DNA of 64,000 nucleotides from the NCBI RefSeq assembly GCF_011682175.1, contig NZ_WHJG01000010.1, forward strand, positions 124,001 through 188,000, in the 5' to 3' direction. Both the position numbers and the translations under genes were made by a program. The notes beneath the pieces are model-generated. The model searched no databases, was not told where the DNA came from, and saw only the letters and a program-made list of their open reading frames with translations. Origin of the DNA: Massilia frigida. GTDB lineage: Bacteria; Pseudomonadota; Gammaproteobacteria; Burkholderiales; Burkholderiaceae_D. Of the stretch, positions 44,875 through 54,499 are shown piece by piece (within the stretch, counting starts at the first letter, position 1; each line of letters opens with the position of its first letter).

Positions 44875-45819
44875 TTATTTTTGCTGTCGGGCCACAATCA
44901 AGTCCAGCATCTGCCCGGCAGGGTTATCACTCAGGCAATCAATCACGACCCGTTCCGGCATTGAACGCAGCCAGGTCAGCTGGCGCTTGGCCAACTGGCG
45001 GGTGGCGATGATACCGGTTTCGCGCAGGGCGGCGCGGTCGATCTTGCCATCGAGATAATCCCACGCTTGGCGGTAGCCCACGCAGCGCATCGACGGCAAG
45101 CCCGGATGCAGGTCGCCGCGCGCGCGCAGGCCGGCCACTTCGGCCACGATGCCGGCGTCGTCGCGCGCGCCCAGCATCTGGTCGAAGCGGGTGGCGATGC
45201 GCGCGTGCAGCACGCTGCGGTCAAGCGGCTCCAGCCCGAACGAGAGCAGATCGAAGGGCAGCACGGTTTTTTCGCGTTTGGCCAGCAGTTCCGACATTGG
45301 TTTGCCCGACAGCGCGATGATTTCGAGCGCACGGTTGATGCGCTGGGCGTCGTTGGGCGCCAGCCGCTCGGCCGTTTGCGGATCGAGCGCGCGCAATTTG
45401 TCGTGCATGCCGGGCCAGCCGATGACGGCCGCTTCGGCATCGAGCCGCACGCGCAGGGCCGGATCGGCCACCGGCAAGTCATCCAGGCCATCGGCCAGGC
45501 CCTTGAAATACATCATGGTCCCGCCGACCAGCAGCGCCAGGTTGCCGCGCGCGCTGATCTCGGCCACCAGGCGCAGCGTATCGTCGCGGAACTGGGCCAC
45601 CGAATACGACTCGGTCGGATCGATGATGTCGATCAGGTGATGCGGCGCGCTGGCCAGTTCCTCGGGCGTGGGCTTGGCGGTGCCGATATCCATGTCGCGG
45701 TACACCAGCGCCGAATCGACCGAGATGATCTCGGCGGGGATGGCGCGCGCGATGGCCAGCGCGGCCGCGGTCTTGCCCGACGCGGTCGGGCCCATGATGG
45801 CAACGGCGAATGGTTTCAT
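44875..45819 (-). CDS. miaA: tRNA dimethylallyltransferase
   Basis: A 314-aa enzyme that adds the dimethylallyl group to A37 of tRNAs reading UNN codons, the step before MiaB. Walker A GPTASGKT is at residues 10-17. [20 protein letters not shown] and [20 protein letters not shown] are family blocks. Its ATG overlaps the stop of the bcr-type gene (ATGA). The usual mutL-miaA neighbourhood is kept, with one transporter gene between them. Confidence 0.96.
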   Translation of the reverse strand: MKPFAVAIMGPTASGKTAAALAIARAIPAEIISVDSALVYRDMDIGTAKPTPEELASAPHHLIDIIDPTESYSVAQFRDDTLRLVAEISARGNLALLVGGTMMYFKGLADGLDDLPVADPALRVRLDAEAAVIGWPGMHDKLRALDPQTAERLAPNDAQRINRALEIIALSGKPMSELLAKREKTVLPFDLLSFGLEPLDRSVLHARIATRFDQMLGARDDAGIVAEVAGLRARGDLHPGLPSMRCVGYRQAWDYLDGKIDRAALRETGIIATRQLAKRQLTWLRSMPERVVIDCLSDNPAGQMLDLIVARQQK

Positions 45820-47045
45820 GAAGTGGCCCTCGTCACTGGCGTGGCGGTCATGCGCACCGACGCAAACACGGCCAGACCGAGCCCGCACGACATCAGCGCC
45901 AGCGGATACAGGCTGCCGTCGAAGCTCGCGCCGACGACGGTGCCGACGCCGAACGCCACGCACATATATAAAGCGCCCATCAAACCGGCGGCGGTGCCGG
46001 CCTGCTGGGGGAAGGGCGAGACCGAACCCGATTGCGACACCGGAAAATTGATCCCGTGCGCGCCCATCGTCATGAACATGGCCAGCACCACCACGCTCCA
46101 ATGCGCCAGGCCCGCGCCGACGGCGGCCAGGAACACCGCGCCGGCGGCCAGCGACAGGGTGCTGCCGATGCGCAGCGTGACGGCGGCGCCGAACAGCGGC
46201 AGCAGGCGGCGGCACACGATGGTGCCGGTCAGGTAGCCGGACACGCCGAGCGCGAAGCAGTAGCCGAACCACTCGGTCGGCACCCCCAGCACGCGGATCA
46301 GCACCAGCGAGGAACCCGAGATGAAGGCGAAGATCGATCCGAACGACAGCGCGCCGGGCAGCGCATGGGCCCAGAATTCGCGCGCACCGAGCACCAGCCG
46401 GTAATTGGCCGCGAGGCCACCGATCTCGGTCGCCCTGGGGTTTTTATGCGCATTGGTCTCGGGCAGGCGCAGCACGACCGCCGCCAGCAGCAGCGCCGAC
46501 AGGATCGACAGCGCCACGAACGCGGCGCGCCAGCCGAAGGCCACCTGCAGGTAGGAGCCGAGAATGGGGCCGGTGAGGGGCGCCAGCGAGATCCACGAGC
46601 TGGCGCGCGCGATCACGCGCACGCTGTCGGCCGGCGCATAGGCATCGCGCACGATCGCGCGCGCCACGATCACGCCCGAGCAGCAGCCTAGCGCCTGCAG
46701 GAAGCGCGCCACGATCAGCAGGCCGATATTGGGCGAGGCCGCGCACAGCAGGCTGGCCACCACGTACAGCGACAAGCCCCATAGCAGCACGGGGCGGCGT
46801 CCGAAGCGGTCCGACAGCGGGCCGATAATCAACTGCGCGCCGCCGAAGCCGATCACGAACATCGACAAGGTCAGTTGCACGGTGGCGGCGGGCACGCCGA
46901 AGCCGGTGGCCAGGCTCGGGAGCGACGCCAGGTACAAATCGGTGGACAGCGGCTGCAGCATCAGGAAACCGATGATCAGCAGGAGGATCGGGGCGTGCGC
47001 GTACTGCGCCAGCGGAGCGATGGTGTCGGTCTGGCGCATCGTCAT
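45816..47045 (-). CDS. Bcr/CflA-type MFS drug exporter
   Basis: A 409-aa major facilitator with about 12 membrane helices. The Bcr/CflA subfamily start [29 protein letters not shown] and the MFS motif A variant [17 protein letters not shown] are visible. ATG 47045 overlaps the mutL stop (ATGA), making it preferable to an earlier in-frame start. Proton-driven efflux of drugs or metabolites is expected. It is coupled on both sides to DNA-repair and tRNA-modification genes, a position without obvious functional logic. Confidence 0.9.
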   Translation of the reverse strand: MTMRQTDTIAPLAQYAHAPILLLIIGFLMLQPLSTDLYLASLPSLATGFGVPAATVQLTLSMFVIGFGGAQLIIGPLSDRFGRRPVLLWGLSLYVVASLLCAASPNIGLLIVARFLQALGCCSGVIVARAIVRDAYAPADSVRVIARASSWISLAPLTGPILGSYLQVAFGWRAAFVALSILSALLLAAVVLRLPETNAHKNPRATEIGGLAANYRLVLGAREFWAHALPGALSFGSIFAFISGSSLVLIRVLGVPTEWFGYCFALGVSGYLTGTIVCRRLLPLFGAAVTLRIGSTLSLAAGAVFLAAVGAGLAHWSVVVLAMFMTMGAHGINFPVSQSGSVSPFPQQAGTAAGLMGALYMCVAFGVGTVVGASFDGSLYPLALMSCGLGLAVFASVRMTATPVTRATS

Positions 47046-48919
47046 TGACCGCGCAGGAACAGCTTGTCGAGCGAGGAGATATCGAGCTGCACCCAGGTCG
47101 GACGCCCGTGGTTGCACTGGTCGGCGCGTTCGGTGCTTTCCATCTGGCGCAGCAGGGCGTTCATTTCGGGCTGGTTCAGGATGCGGTTGGCGCGTACCGC
47201 CGTGTGGCAGGCCAGGGTCCCGAGCAACTCGTTGCGGCGCTCGATCAGCACGCGCGAGCCGCCGAATTCGCGCACATCGCGCAGCACGTCGCGCGCCAGC
47301 GTCTGGGCATCGGCGTTCTTGAGCAGGGCCGGCACCGAGCGCACCGCCAGCGTGGTGGGCGACAGCGCCGCGATGTCGAAGCCGAGCGCCTGCAAGGTCT
47401 CGCGGTTCTCCTGGGCGGTGCCCACTTCCACCGCATCGGCGAAGAAGGTCACCGGGATCAGGAGGGCCTGGACCTGCATCTCCTGGCCGCCGACCTGCGC
47501 GTCGAGCGCGTTTTTCAGCTGTTCGTACAAGATGCGTTCGTGCGCGGCGTGCATGTCGACCAGCACCAGGCCCTTGGTGTTCTGGGCCAGGATATAGATA
47601 CCGTGCAGCTGGGCCAGGGCGAAGCCGAGCGGATATTCATCGTTCGACATGCTCTGCGCCGGCGCGGTGTAGGGCGTGACGGGCGCGCAGGCCGCATCGG
47701 TGCTGCCGGAAGCGCCGGAAAAAAGCGCGCCGTAGCTGTCCATCGTTTGCGCCACGCCGGGGCCGTCGTAGCGGCTGCCGGGCGGGTAGGGCGAGGGCGA
47801 ATAGGTGGCCGAGAGCTGCGCGCCGAAACTGGTCTGCTCGTGCTCGCGGCGCCAGGTCGACGCGCCGCCCACTTCAGCGGCCATTTGCGGCGCCGGCACG
47901 CTGCCGTGGTCCGTGGCCGAGGTCTTGGCCAGCGCGCGCTGGACCGCGTGGAACACAAACTGGTGCACCGCGCGGCTGTCGCGAAAGCGCACTTCGATTT
48001 TGGACGGGTGCACGTTGACGTCGACCAGCGAAGGGTCGAGGTCCAGCGCCAGCACGTAGGAAGGAAAACGGTCGCCGTGCAGCACATCCTGGTAGGCCGC
48101 GCGCACCGCGTGCACCAGCAGCTTGTCGCGCACGTAGCGCCCGTTCACGTAAAAGAACTGGCCATCGGCGCGCGCCTTGGACGCGGTGGGCAGCCCGGCA
48201 TAGCCGTGCACGCGCAGGGGGCCGGCCGATTCATCGATGGCCAGGCGCGCCTCGGCGAAATCGCTGCCGAGGATATGGGCGCTGCGGCGCGCCATCTCGC
48301 TCACATTCCAGTGATCGATGGTGCGGCCGTTGTGCGACAGCGAAAAGGCCACGTCCGGACGCGCCAGGGCGATGCGGCGCACCACTTCCGCGCAATGGCC
48401 GTATTCGGTCTGCTCCGATTTGAGGAACTTGCGCCGTGCCGGGGTGTTGAAGTACAGGTCCTGGACATCGATGGTGGTGCCGTGCGCGCCGGAGGACGGG
48501 GCGACGGTGCCGTGATGCGAGCCGACGATTTCCCAGGCGTGCGGCGCATCGGCGGTGCGCGAGGTGACCGAGACGGCGGCCACGGCCGCGATGGACGCGA
48601 GTGCCTCGCCGCGAAAGCCGAGTGTCGCCACGTTTTCGAGGTCGGTCAGGGAAGCGATCTTGGACGTCGCATGGCGCGCCAGGGCGAGCGGCAGCTGGTC
48701 GGGCGCGATGCCGCGGCCGTTATCGGTGATCGCGATGCGTTTCACGCCGCCTTCTTCGAGGCGCACGGTGATCTGGGTGGCGCCGGCGTCGAGCGCGTTT
48801 TCCAGCAATTCCTTGACCACGGCCGACGGCCGCTCGACCACCTCGCCGGCGGCAATTTGCGAAATCAGCTGGTCGGGGAGGGCCTGGATCGGGCGGTGCG
48901 CGGAAATAGGAGCGTTCAT
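47042..48919 (-). CDS. mutL: DNA mismatch repair protein MutL
   Basis: A 625-aa MutL. The GHKL ATPase signatures are IAAGEVVERPSAVVKELLEN (motif I, with the catalytic Glu), ITDNGRGIAPDQLPLALARH and TLGFRGEALASIAAVAAVSV. The C-terminal dimerisation domain contains ACHTAVRANRILNQPEMNAL and ADQCNHGRPTWVQLD. A variable Ala/Ser/Pro/Tyr-rich linker at ~345-430 is normal. It couples MutS mismatch recognition to repair. It is the first gene of the mutL-bcr-miaA series. Confidence 0.96.
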   Translation of the reverse strand: MNAPISAHRPIQALPDQLISQIAAGEVVERPSAVVKELLENALDAGATQITVRLEEGGVKRIAITDNGRGIAPDQLPLALARHATSKIASLTDLENVATLGFRGEALASIAAVAAVSVTSRTADAPHAWEIVGSHHGTVAPSSGAHGTTIDVQDLYFNTPARRKFLKSEQTEYGHCAEVVRRIALARPDVAFSLSHNGRTIDHWNVSEMARRSAHILGSDFAEARLAIDESAGPLRVHGYAGLPTASKARADGQFFYVNGRYVRDKLLVHAVRAAYQDVLHGDRFPSYVLALDLDPSLVDVNVHPSKIEVRFRDSRAVHQFVFHAVQRALAKTSATDHGSVPAPQMAAEVGGASTWRREHEQTSFGAQLSATYSPSPYPPGSRYDGPGVAQTMDSYGALFSGASGSTDAACAPVTPYTAPAQSMSNDEYPLGFALAQLHGIYILAQNTKGLVLVDMHAAHERILYEQLKNALDAQVGGQEMQVQALLIPVTFFADAVEVGTAQENRETLQALGFDIAALSPTTLAVRSVPALLKNADAQTLARDVLRDVREFGGSRVLIERRNELLGTLACHTAVRANRILNQPEMNALLRQMESTERADQCNHGRPTWVQLDISSLDKLFLRGQ

Positions 48920-49249
48920 GCGCGAATTATATCCCCTGCTCCCGCGATTGCCGCAGCGCTCTCCCGAGTTCCCATAACATGAATCAAATTCCTACAACCG
49001 GGGTCTGACCTCTGACTTGCAACTTTGTAAAACCCAGGGCCGGTAAACTGTGAACAAACAGAATTTCAGCGATCTTGGTGCGATGAGCCGACGGACTATG
49101 GCGCAAATGCTACAGATTGTTGCCCAACCAGGGTCAGACCTCAGTTGGGCAAGGGAAAAGTTGCAAGTCAGAGGTCAGGCCCCGGTTGGGGGAGGGGCTG
49201 TTGTGAAACGAAAAAGTTTCGAGTCAGAGGTCAGACCCCGGTTGGGGAA
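48920..49249. repeat. Repeat-rich intergenic region
   Basis: No gene is seen. Related blocks carry the core GTCAGAGGTCAG: A at 48995-49026 and C at 49157-49188 are inverted copies of one 32-mer with a single difference; B at 49122-49150 has GCCCAAC/GTTGGGC ends; D at 49221-49247 is a shortened direct copy of C ending three bases before the cyclophilin stop. The arrangement suggests a small non-autonomous repetitive element rather than regulatory DNA. Confidence 0.7.
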
Positions 49250-50182
49250 TTATTGCTGTTCGCGCACGGGGATGGGGGCGTTGCACAGGTCGAGGTGGCC
49301 GGCGGCGACCTTGGTCCAGGGGCCGCCACGGTTGCGCTGGGCTTCGAGCGCCGCTTTGTAGGCGGCGCTGTCGGTGCGCATCACTTCAAATTTGCTGCGC
49401 TCGGATTCCGGCACGTCGGCCGCTACCTTGAACGAGGCGATCGGGACGTGCTGCTCGGGCTTGTCGTAAAACCCCATCGGCGCGGCGCCGCGCGGCAGGG
49501 TCGATAACAGCGGCATGCCGGAAATGACGCGCCCCACCACCGTGATGTTGCGGTCCAGATGACGCGGGGCGTGCCCGATCACCACGTACAGCGAGGAGCC
49601 GCCGCCGCTGTCGGCGCCGTTGTCGCGCCCCACCCCGACCATGCCGTAGCAGTGGGTCAGCCAGGCCTGCCCCGATTTCGGGTCGCGCGCCGATGGAAAG
49701 CCGTTCGAGTGCCCGACCCGCGGCGCATAGCCGTCGCGGTCGGGCAGGCGCGTGAAGTGGACGTCGTTTTTCATCGCTACCGTGAATTCGGCGGGCAGGG
49801 TGGCCTTGGCCGTTTTCATCGGGCGCGGATTCTTTTCGTCCGGGTCGCCCCATTGCACCACCCAGTTGTCCTGCGAGCGGATGATCGCCAGGCCGTCGAA
49901 GTAGTTTTCGCGGGCCAGCGTCTTGATGTTGGCCGCATGCCTGGGCGCGAACACCGGCGCCAGTTCGATGACCACCCGCCCGCCGGGGATATCCATATAG
50001 AGGGTGTTCTCGGGGTCGAGCGCGCGCCAGTCCGCTGGCGTCGATGCCTTGACCACGTCGGCCACCGTCGGCTTGGTCGCCAGTTCCCTGGCCGGCCGCG
50101 CAGCCTGCGCCGGCAGCACCAGGCTGCCCGCCGCCATGGCCGCCAGCAGGCTGGCCTTGTTTATTCCATGTAATACATCCAT
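49250..50182 (-). CDS. Secreted cyclophilin-type peptidylprolyl isomerase
   Basis: A 310-aa protein with a signal peptide (KASLLAAMAAGSLVLPAQAA ends near residue 27) and a cyclophilin-like domain. ENTLYMDIPGGRVVIELAPV, FAPRHAANIKTLARENYFDG, GLAIIRSQDNWVVQWGDPD and CYGMVGVGRDNGADSGGGSS fit the family. Whether all catalytic residues are kept (the usual Arg/Phe/Gln set) is unclear. GGAGACAACAG precedes ATG 50182, which fixes the start against a longer frame. Probably periplasmic folding of proline-containing proteins. Confidence 0.87.
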   Translation of the reverse strand: MDVLHGINKASLLAAMAAGSLVLPAQAARPARELATKPTVADVVKASTPADWRALDPENTLYMDIPGGRVVIELAPVFAPRHAANIKTLARENYFDGLAIIRSQDNWVVQWGDPDEKNPRPMKTAKATLPAEFTVAMKNDVHFTRLPDRDGYAPRVGHSNGFPSARDPKSGQAWLTHCYGMVGVGRDNGADSGGGSSLYVVIGHAPRHLDRNITVVGRVISGMPLLSTLPRGAAPMGFYDKPEQHVPIASFKVAADVPESERSKFEVMRTDSAAYKAALEAQRNRGGPWTKVAAGHLDLCNAPIPVREQQ

Positions 50183-50364
50183 CTGTTGTCTCCAGGTCGG
50201 TTGCTGGCATGGCGTCCGCTGCGCCGCTCGCGACAATTGTAAACCGCAAGATGGCCAGTGAGGAAACTTCCGGGGCGCCTCGATTTCTTGCTGCCCCCCC
50301 GCCAGCGGATACAATTTTCGACACCGAGTGATGTTATGATGCGGCGCTACCTTTTAGGATATTT

Positions 50365-51009
50365 ATGGATCTGATGCAATTCTTCGACATGATTCTGCAT
50401 GTCGATAAGACGCTTGGGGTGTTGCTGGCCAAGTATGGTGTCTATGTTTACGCCGTCCTGTTTGCCATCGTGTTTTGCGAAACCGGCCTGGTAGTGCTGT
50501 TCTTTTTTCCCGGCGATACACTCTTGTTCATCGCGGGCGCGGCCTGCGTCAGCGGCCAGCTCGATTATTGGGTCCTGATCACCTTGCTGATCACCGCCGC
50601 CGTCACCGGCAATACCCTCAATTACTGGATCGGCGAAGCCATCGGGCAGCGGGTGTTTACCCATAATTACCGCTGGATCAACAAGGATGCCATGCGCCGC
50701 ACCCACGATTTCTTCGAGAAGCACGGCGGCAAGACCATCATCCTGGCGCGCTTCGTGCCGGTGGTGCGCACCTTCGCGCCGTTCGTGGCCGGGGTATCGG
50801 ACATGACGCATGCGCGTTTCCAGTTGTATAACTTCGCCGGCGCGGCCATCTGGGTGATCAGCCTGGTGACGGCGGGATTCTTCTTTGGCAATTTGCCTAT
50901 CGTGCGCGACAACCTGACCCTCATCGTCCTGCTCGGCGTGAGCGCGGCCATCGTGCCGCTGGCGCTCGGCGGTTTGTGGAAAGTCAGCCGCAAGATGCTC
51001 AGCCGTTAA
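50365..51009 (+). CDS. DedA-family membrane protein
   Basis: A 214-aa inner-membrane protein with the DedA/SNARE-associated core. The signature FPGDTLLFIAGAAC, the amphipathic loop, and the motif FEKHGGKTIILARFVPVVRT, FAPFVAGVSDMTH with the conserved Arg/Pro residues are present. At least five membrane segments are visible. DedA proteins are thought to act as proton-dependent lipid (undecaprenyl phosphate or phospholipid) transporters. It stands alone, with a hairpin terminator downstream. Confidence 0.93.
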   Translation: MDLMQFFDMILHVDKTLGVLLAKYGVYVYAVLFAIVFCETGLVVLFFFPGDTLLFIAGAACVSGQLDYWVLITLLITAAVTGNTLNYWIGEAIGQRVFTHNYRWINKDAMRRTHDFFEKHGGKTIILARFVPVVRTFAPFVAGVSDMTHARFQLYNFAGAAIWVISLVTAGFFFGNLPIVRDNLTLIVLLGVSAAIVPLALGGLWKVSRKMLSR

Positions 51010-51030
51010 GCGACGGCCATCGCCATCCCC

Positions 51031-51057
51031 CATCGGCGCGAGATTTTCGCGCCGATG
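51031..51057 (+). terminator. Hairpin terminator after dedA
   Basis: CATCGGCGCGA (51031-51041) and TCGCGCCGATG (51047-51057) form an 11-bp stem with a GATTT loop, followed by TTGCTTTA. It is a likely terminator, although the T-run is short. Confidence 0.65.
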
Positions 51058-51128
51058 TTGCTTTATGGACTCAAGTTTCCGCGCGCACCCGCCGATAACC
51101 AGACTGTATTTCTACTTTCTGGAACATC

Positions 51129-52163
51129 ATGCGCAACCTGATCGCCCTCTTTGCTTGCAGTTTGGCCATCTCGACGGCAAGCGCCAACGATCCTCCCGCC
51201 GCCGCCCACGCTGCCGCGTCCAAACCGGCGGCGTCCAAGCCGGCGCCCGCCGAAGCGGCCAGGGAGCCGGCCGCCGCCAAGCCCTCGGCCAAGGCGGCCG
51301 CCGCCCAGGCGCTGAGCGAGGCCGATGCCGAAGCCGAACTGTCGGCCAAGATCGCCGCCCGCCTGGCCGTCATGCGCGCCAACCAGGCGGCCCGTGTGGC
51401 CGCCGCCGCCAAGGCCAAAAAGGCGGCCGTCACGCGCCGCGAAGCCGTCGCCGCGATCACCCAGCCGCCGCCGGCGCGCCCCTTCCACAGCGAGCACTGG
51501 TCGTATGAAGGCGAAACCGGGCCGGCCAACTGGGGCAAGATCAATTCGGCCTGGGCCAAGTGCGATACCGGCACGCGCCAGTCGCCGATCGACCTGCGCG
51601 ATGGCATGAAGGTCGACCTGGAGCAGATCACCTTCGATTACAAGCCGTCGGGCTTCAGCGTGGTCGATAACGGCCATACCGTGCAGGTGACGGTCGGCGG
51701 CGGCAATTTTCTCACGGTGCAGAACCGCTCCTACGAGCTGCTGCAGTTCCACTTCCATCGCCCGTCCGAGGAGCGCGTCAACGGCAAGGGTTTCGAGATG
51801 GTGGTGCACATGGTGCACAAGGACCCGGAGGGCAAGCTGGCGGTGCTGGCGGTGCTGCTCGAACGCGGCAAGGGGAATAATCTGATCCAGACGGTGTGGA
51901 ACAATCTGCCGCTGGAAAAGCTCGATGTCGTCAATCCGAACGTGGTGCTCGATGTAGCCGACATGCTGCCGCAGCGCCGCGATTACTTCACGTTCATGGG
52001 CTCGCTCACCACGCCGCCTTGCAATGAAGGCGTGCTGTGGCTGGTGATGAAGCAGCCGATGCAGGCGTCGCCGGCCCAGATGGCGCTGTTTTCCCGCATG
52101 TATCCGCTCAACGCCCGGCCGCTTCAATCGAGCGCCGGACGCATGATCAAGGAATCGAACTAA
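51129..52163 (+). CDS. Periplasmic alpha-carbonic anhydrase with Ala/Lys-rich N-terminal extension
   Basis: A 344-aa protein that hydrates CO2 to bicarbonate. A signal peptide (about residues 1-20) is followed by a ~90-residue Ala/Lys/Glu/Pro-rich, partly coiled-coil segment (residues ~21-115). Then comes a complete alpha-CA domain: EHWSYEGETGPANWGKI, CDTGTRQSPIDL, zinc ligands in LLQFHFHRPSEE and VVHMVHKD, and GSLTTPPCNEGVLWLVM. Two cysteines (in AKCDTG and PPCNEG) can form the usual disulfide. The N-terminal extension is unusual for the family and may anchor or space the enzyme. Confidence 0.93.
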   Translation: MRNLIALFACSLAISTASANDPPAAAHAAASKPAASKPAPAEAAREPAAAKPSAKAAAAQALSEADAEAELSAKIAARLAVMRANQAARVAAAAKAKKAAVTRREAVAAITQPPPARPFHSEHWSYEGETGPANWGKINSAWAKCDTGTRQSPIDLRDGMKVDLEQITFDYKPSGFSVVDNGHTVQVTVGGGNFLTVQNRSYELLQFHFHRPSEERVNGKGFEMVVHMVHKDPEGKLAVLAVLLERGKGNNLIQTVWNNLPLEKLDVVNPNVVLDVADMLPQRRDYFTFMGSLTTPPCNEGVLWLVMKQPMQASPAQMALFSRMYPLNARPLQSSAGRMIKESN

Positions 52164-52166
52164 GGC

Positions 52167-52985
52167 TTATTGCGCCTCGATGCGGACCTGGTGCGCACCG
52201 CGCCAGGTCGCGCCCGGGGCCAGTGTCAACGGCGCGATCAGGGCCGGTTCGATGCACACGAAGCGCTGGTACTCGGCCTCGATCATGTCGCTCAGCGCGG
52301 CCGCGTCGAGTGCGCCGGGGTTCCACACCACCGCGTCGCCAAAGCCGCTTTGCGCAAGGTGCAGGGTGGTGCCGCCATCGGCGAGCGTCATGGCGCCGTC
52401 GATGCCCTGGAAGATATGGTCGAATTTGTCCTCGATGTGCAGCAGCCCTTCCTGCACTCCGCCGATGCGCACCCGCGCCAGCTGGCTGACCGAAAAATAG
52501 GTGTGCAGGGCGGCCGAAAACGCAAAGGCGTCCAGGCCCGTATTGCGCACCTCGAACGCCAGCGCCAGTGCGGCGCCATGCACCTCCACCCGCAGCGTCA
52601 GCGCGAAGCCGTGCGGCCAGGCTTGCGCCAGCGCCGGTGCCAGGTCGCTATTTTCCAGCGCGAAGACGGCAAACGCGGCGCCATCGTGCGCACCGCTGTC
52701 CTGCAAGCGCCAGCTAGCCACGCGCGCGAAGCCATGGCGCATGCCGGTACCACGTTCGGCGAACTGGGGGAAGATCACCGGCACGCCGCCGCGAATCGCC
52801 CGGCTGCCGTCGAGTGCCGATCTGGCGCTGCAAAACAGGCGCTCGGTGCCATCGGCACCCTGCCACGACACCAGGTGCGCGCCGTACAGCGTGACGATGG
52901 CCTGGGCGCCGTCGGCGCTGCGAATGCGTACGGCCGGCAGTTGGCCGTACTCGGCCATCTCGATGGTACTCATGGATTTGCTCAT
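52167..52985 (-). CDS. D-hexose-6-phosphate mutarotase (YeaD-like)
   Basis: A 272-aa aldose-1-epimerase fold enzyme of the YeaD type, interconverting anomers of glucose-6-phosphate. Signatures are GAHLVSWQGADGTERLFCS, IRGGVPVIFPQFAERG, MRHGFARVASWRLQD and the catalytic ALHTYFSVSQLARVRIGG region with the His. The start at ATG 52985 overlaps the amiC stop (ATGA); ATG 52973 is an alternative. It is convergent with the carbonic anhydrase gene, with three bases between stops. Confidence 0.9.
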   Translation of the reverse strand: MSKSMSTIEMAEYGQLPAVRIRSADGAQAIVTLYGAHLVSWQGADGTERLFCSARSALDGSRAIRGGVPVIFPQFAERGTGMRHGFARVASWRLQDSGAHDGAAFAVFALENSDLAPALAQAWPHGFALTLRVEVHGAALALAFEVRNTGLDAFAFSAALHTYFSVSQLARVRIGGVQEGLLHIEDKFDHIFQGIDGAMTLADGGTTLHLAQSGFGDAVVWNPGALDAAALSDMIEAEYQRFVCIEPALIAPLTLAPGATWRGAHQVRIEAQ

Positions 52986-54499
52986 GTCTGGCGGCCCTTG
53001 GCCAGCGGCGGATTGGCCGCGAAATAGCGCTTGATGCCCTTGCTGATGGCAGCCGCGATCTGGTCCTGGTAGCCGTTGTCGCGCAGCTTGGCTTCTTCTT
53101 CGGGGTTCGAAATGAAGGCCGTCTCGATCAGGATCGAGGGGATGTCGGGCGCTTTCAGCACCGCGAAGCCGGCTTGTTCGACCGAACCTTTGTGCAGGCG
53201 CGCGATGCCGCTGATTTCGCCCAGCACCGCTTTGCCGAGTTTCATGGAGTCGTTGATCTGGGCCGTCGTCGACAGGTCCAGCAGCACGCTGGCGATCTGC
53301 TTGTCGTGGCTCTGCATGTTCACGCCGCCGATGGCGTCGGCCAGGTTTTCCTTGTTGGCGAGCCAGCGCGCCGCGGTCGAGGTGGCGCCTTTTTCGGACA
53401 GCACGAACACCGACGAGCCGCGCGCGGTCGGCAGCATGAAGGCGTCGGCGTGGAGCGACACGAACAGGTCGGCCTGCACCTTGCGCGCTTTTTCGACGCG
53501 CACGCCGAGCGGCACGAAGTAGTCGCCGTCGCGCGTGAGCATGACGCGCATGTTGGGCTGCTCTTCGAGCTTGAATTTGAGCCGCTTGGCGATCGCCAGC
53601 ACGATGTCTTTTTCGCGCGTGCCGGACGCGCCGATCGCGCCCGGGTCTTCGCCGCCGTGGCCGGGGTCGAGCGCGATGGTCATCATGCGCACCACCTTGC
53701 CTCCCTTGTCACCCTTCGATGCCGCCACGCGCGGCGGGTCGGGACGCACCGGGGCCGGTTCGGGCAGTTCGGTTTTCGGTACCGCCACGGCGGGCGGCGC
53801 CGGCACGCTTGGCTGGGCCAGCACCGGAGCAGCCGGCGCCACGACGACCACTGGTGCCGGCGCAGGCGTCAGCACGGGTGGCGGCGTGACGGCGGGCGCG
53901 GTCACTGGCGCGCTCGCCGCTGGCGTTGCCGCCAACGGTGGCTTGGGCGCGGGCGCCGGCATTTCCGGGCTGCCGGGCGGCGCGTCGGCGCGCGACCACT
54001 CGCCTTTTTCGATCATCGCCGCGATCGGGTCGACCGCCTTGACCGGATATAAATCGAAAATCAGGCGGTGCTTGTAGCTGCCGACCGGTGCCAGCGTAAA
54101 CACCTGCGGCTTGATTTCTTCTTTCAGGTCGAACACCAGGCGCACCACGTTGGGCCGGTTCTGGCCCACCCGCACCTGCTTGATGTACGGGTCGCCCGAC
54201 TGGATCTTGGCCACCAGGCTTTTCAGGGTGGGATTGAGTTCCAGCCCTTCGATGTCGACCACCAGGCGCTGCGGGTCGGGCACGGTGAAGTGGGTGACTT
54301 TGAGGTCGCTGTCGTTTTCGAGCGTGACGCGGGTGTAGTCGGCGGCCGGCCAGACGCGCACCGCGAGAATTTGCGCGGCGGCGGCGGGCAGAACGGGAAA
54401 CACGGAAAGCAGCAGGGTGCCGCCAGCTTTCAGGATGGTGCGCCGGGTTACTGGTCCCGGAATCAAAGGTTTGGTGCGAAAGTAAGGCGGTTGAGGCAT
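52982..54499 (-). CDS. amiC: N-acetylmuramoyl-L-alanine amidase AmiC
   Basis: A 505-aa periplasmic cell-division amidase that cleaves peptide stems from glycan strands. A Tat signal is visible (TRRTILKAGGTLLLSV), as in E. coli AmiC. An AMIN domain (residues ~45-145) targets the septum. A Pro/Ala/Val-rich linker covers ~175-255, and an Amidase_3 domain covers ~270-490 with LDPGHGGEDPGAIG, SLHADAF and ETAFISNPEEE supplying the zinc ligands and catalytic Glu. It overlaps tsaE by 37 bp; the tsaE-amiC order is common. Confidence 0.94.
   Translation of the reverse strand: MPQPPYFRTKPLIPGPVTRRTILKAGGTLLLSVFPVLPAAAAQILAVRVWPAADYTRVTLENDSDLKVTHFTVPDPQRLVVDIEGLELNPTLKSLVAKIQSGDPYIKQVRVGQNRPNVVRLVFDLKEEIKPQVFTLAPVGSYKHRLIFDLYPVKAVDPIAAMIEKGEWSRADAPPGSPEMPAPAPKPPLAATPAASAPVTAPAVTPPPVLTPAPAPVVVVAPAAPVLAQPSVPAPPAVAVPKTELPEPAPVRPDPPRVAASKGDKGGKVVRMMTIALDPGHGGEDPGAIGASGTREKDIVLAIAKRLKFKLEEQPNMRVMLTRDGDYFVPLGVRVEKARKVQADLFVSLHADAFMLPTARGSSVFVLSEKGATSTAARWLANKENLADAIGGVNMQSHDKQIASVLLDLSTTAQINDSMKLGKAVLGEISGIARLHKGSVEQAGFAVLKAPDIPSILIETAFISNPEEEAKLRDNGYQDQIAAAISKGIKRYFAANPPLAKGRQT

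Noticed and set aside
48995-49247. Repeats as a CRISPR array
   Set aside because: Units differ in orientation and length, spacers are irregular, and no cas gene is nearby.
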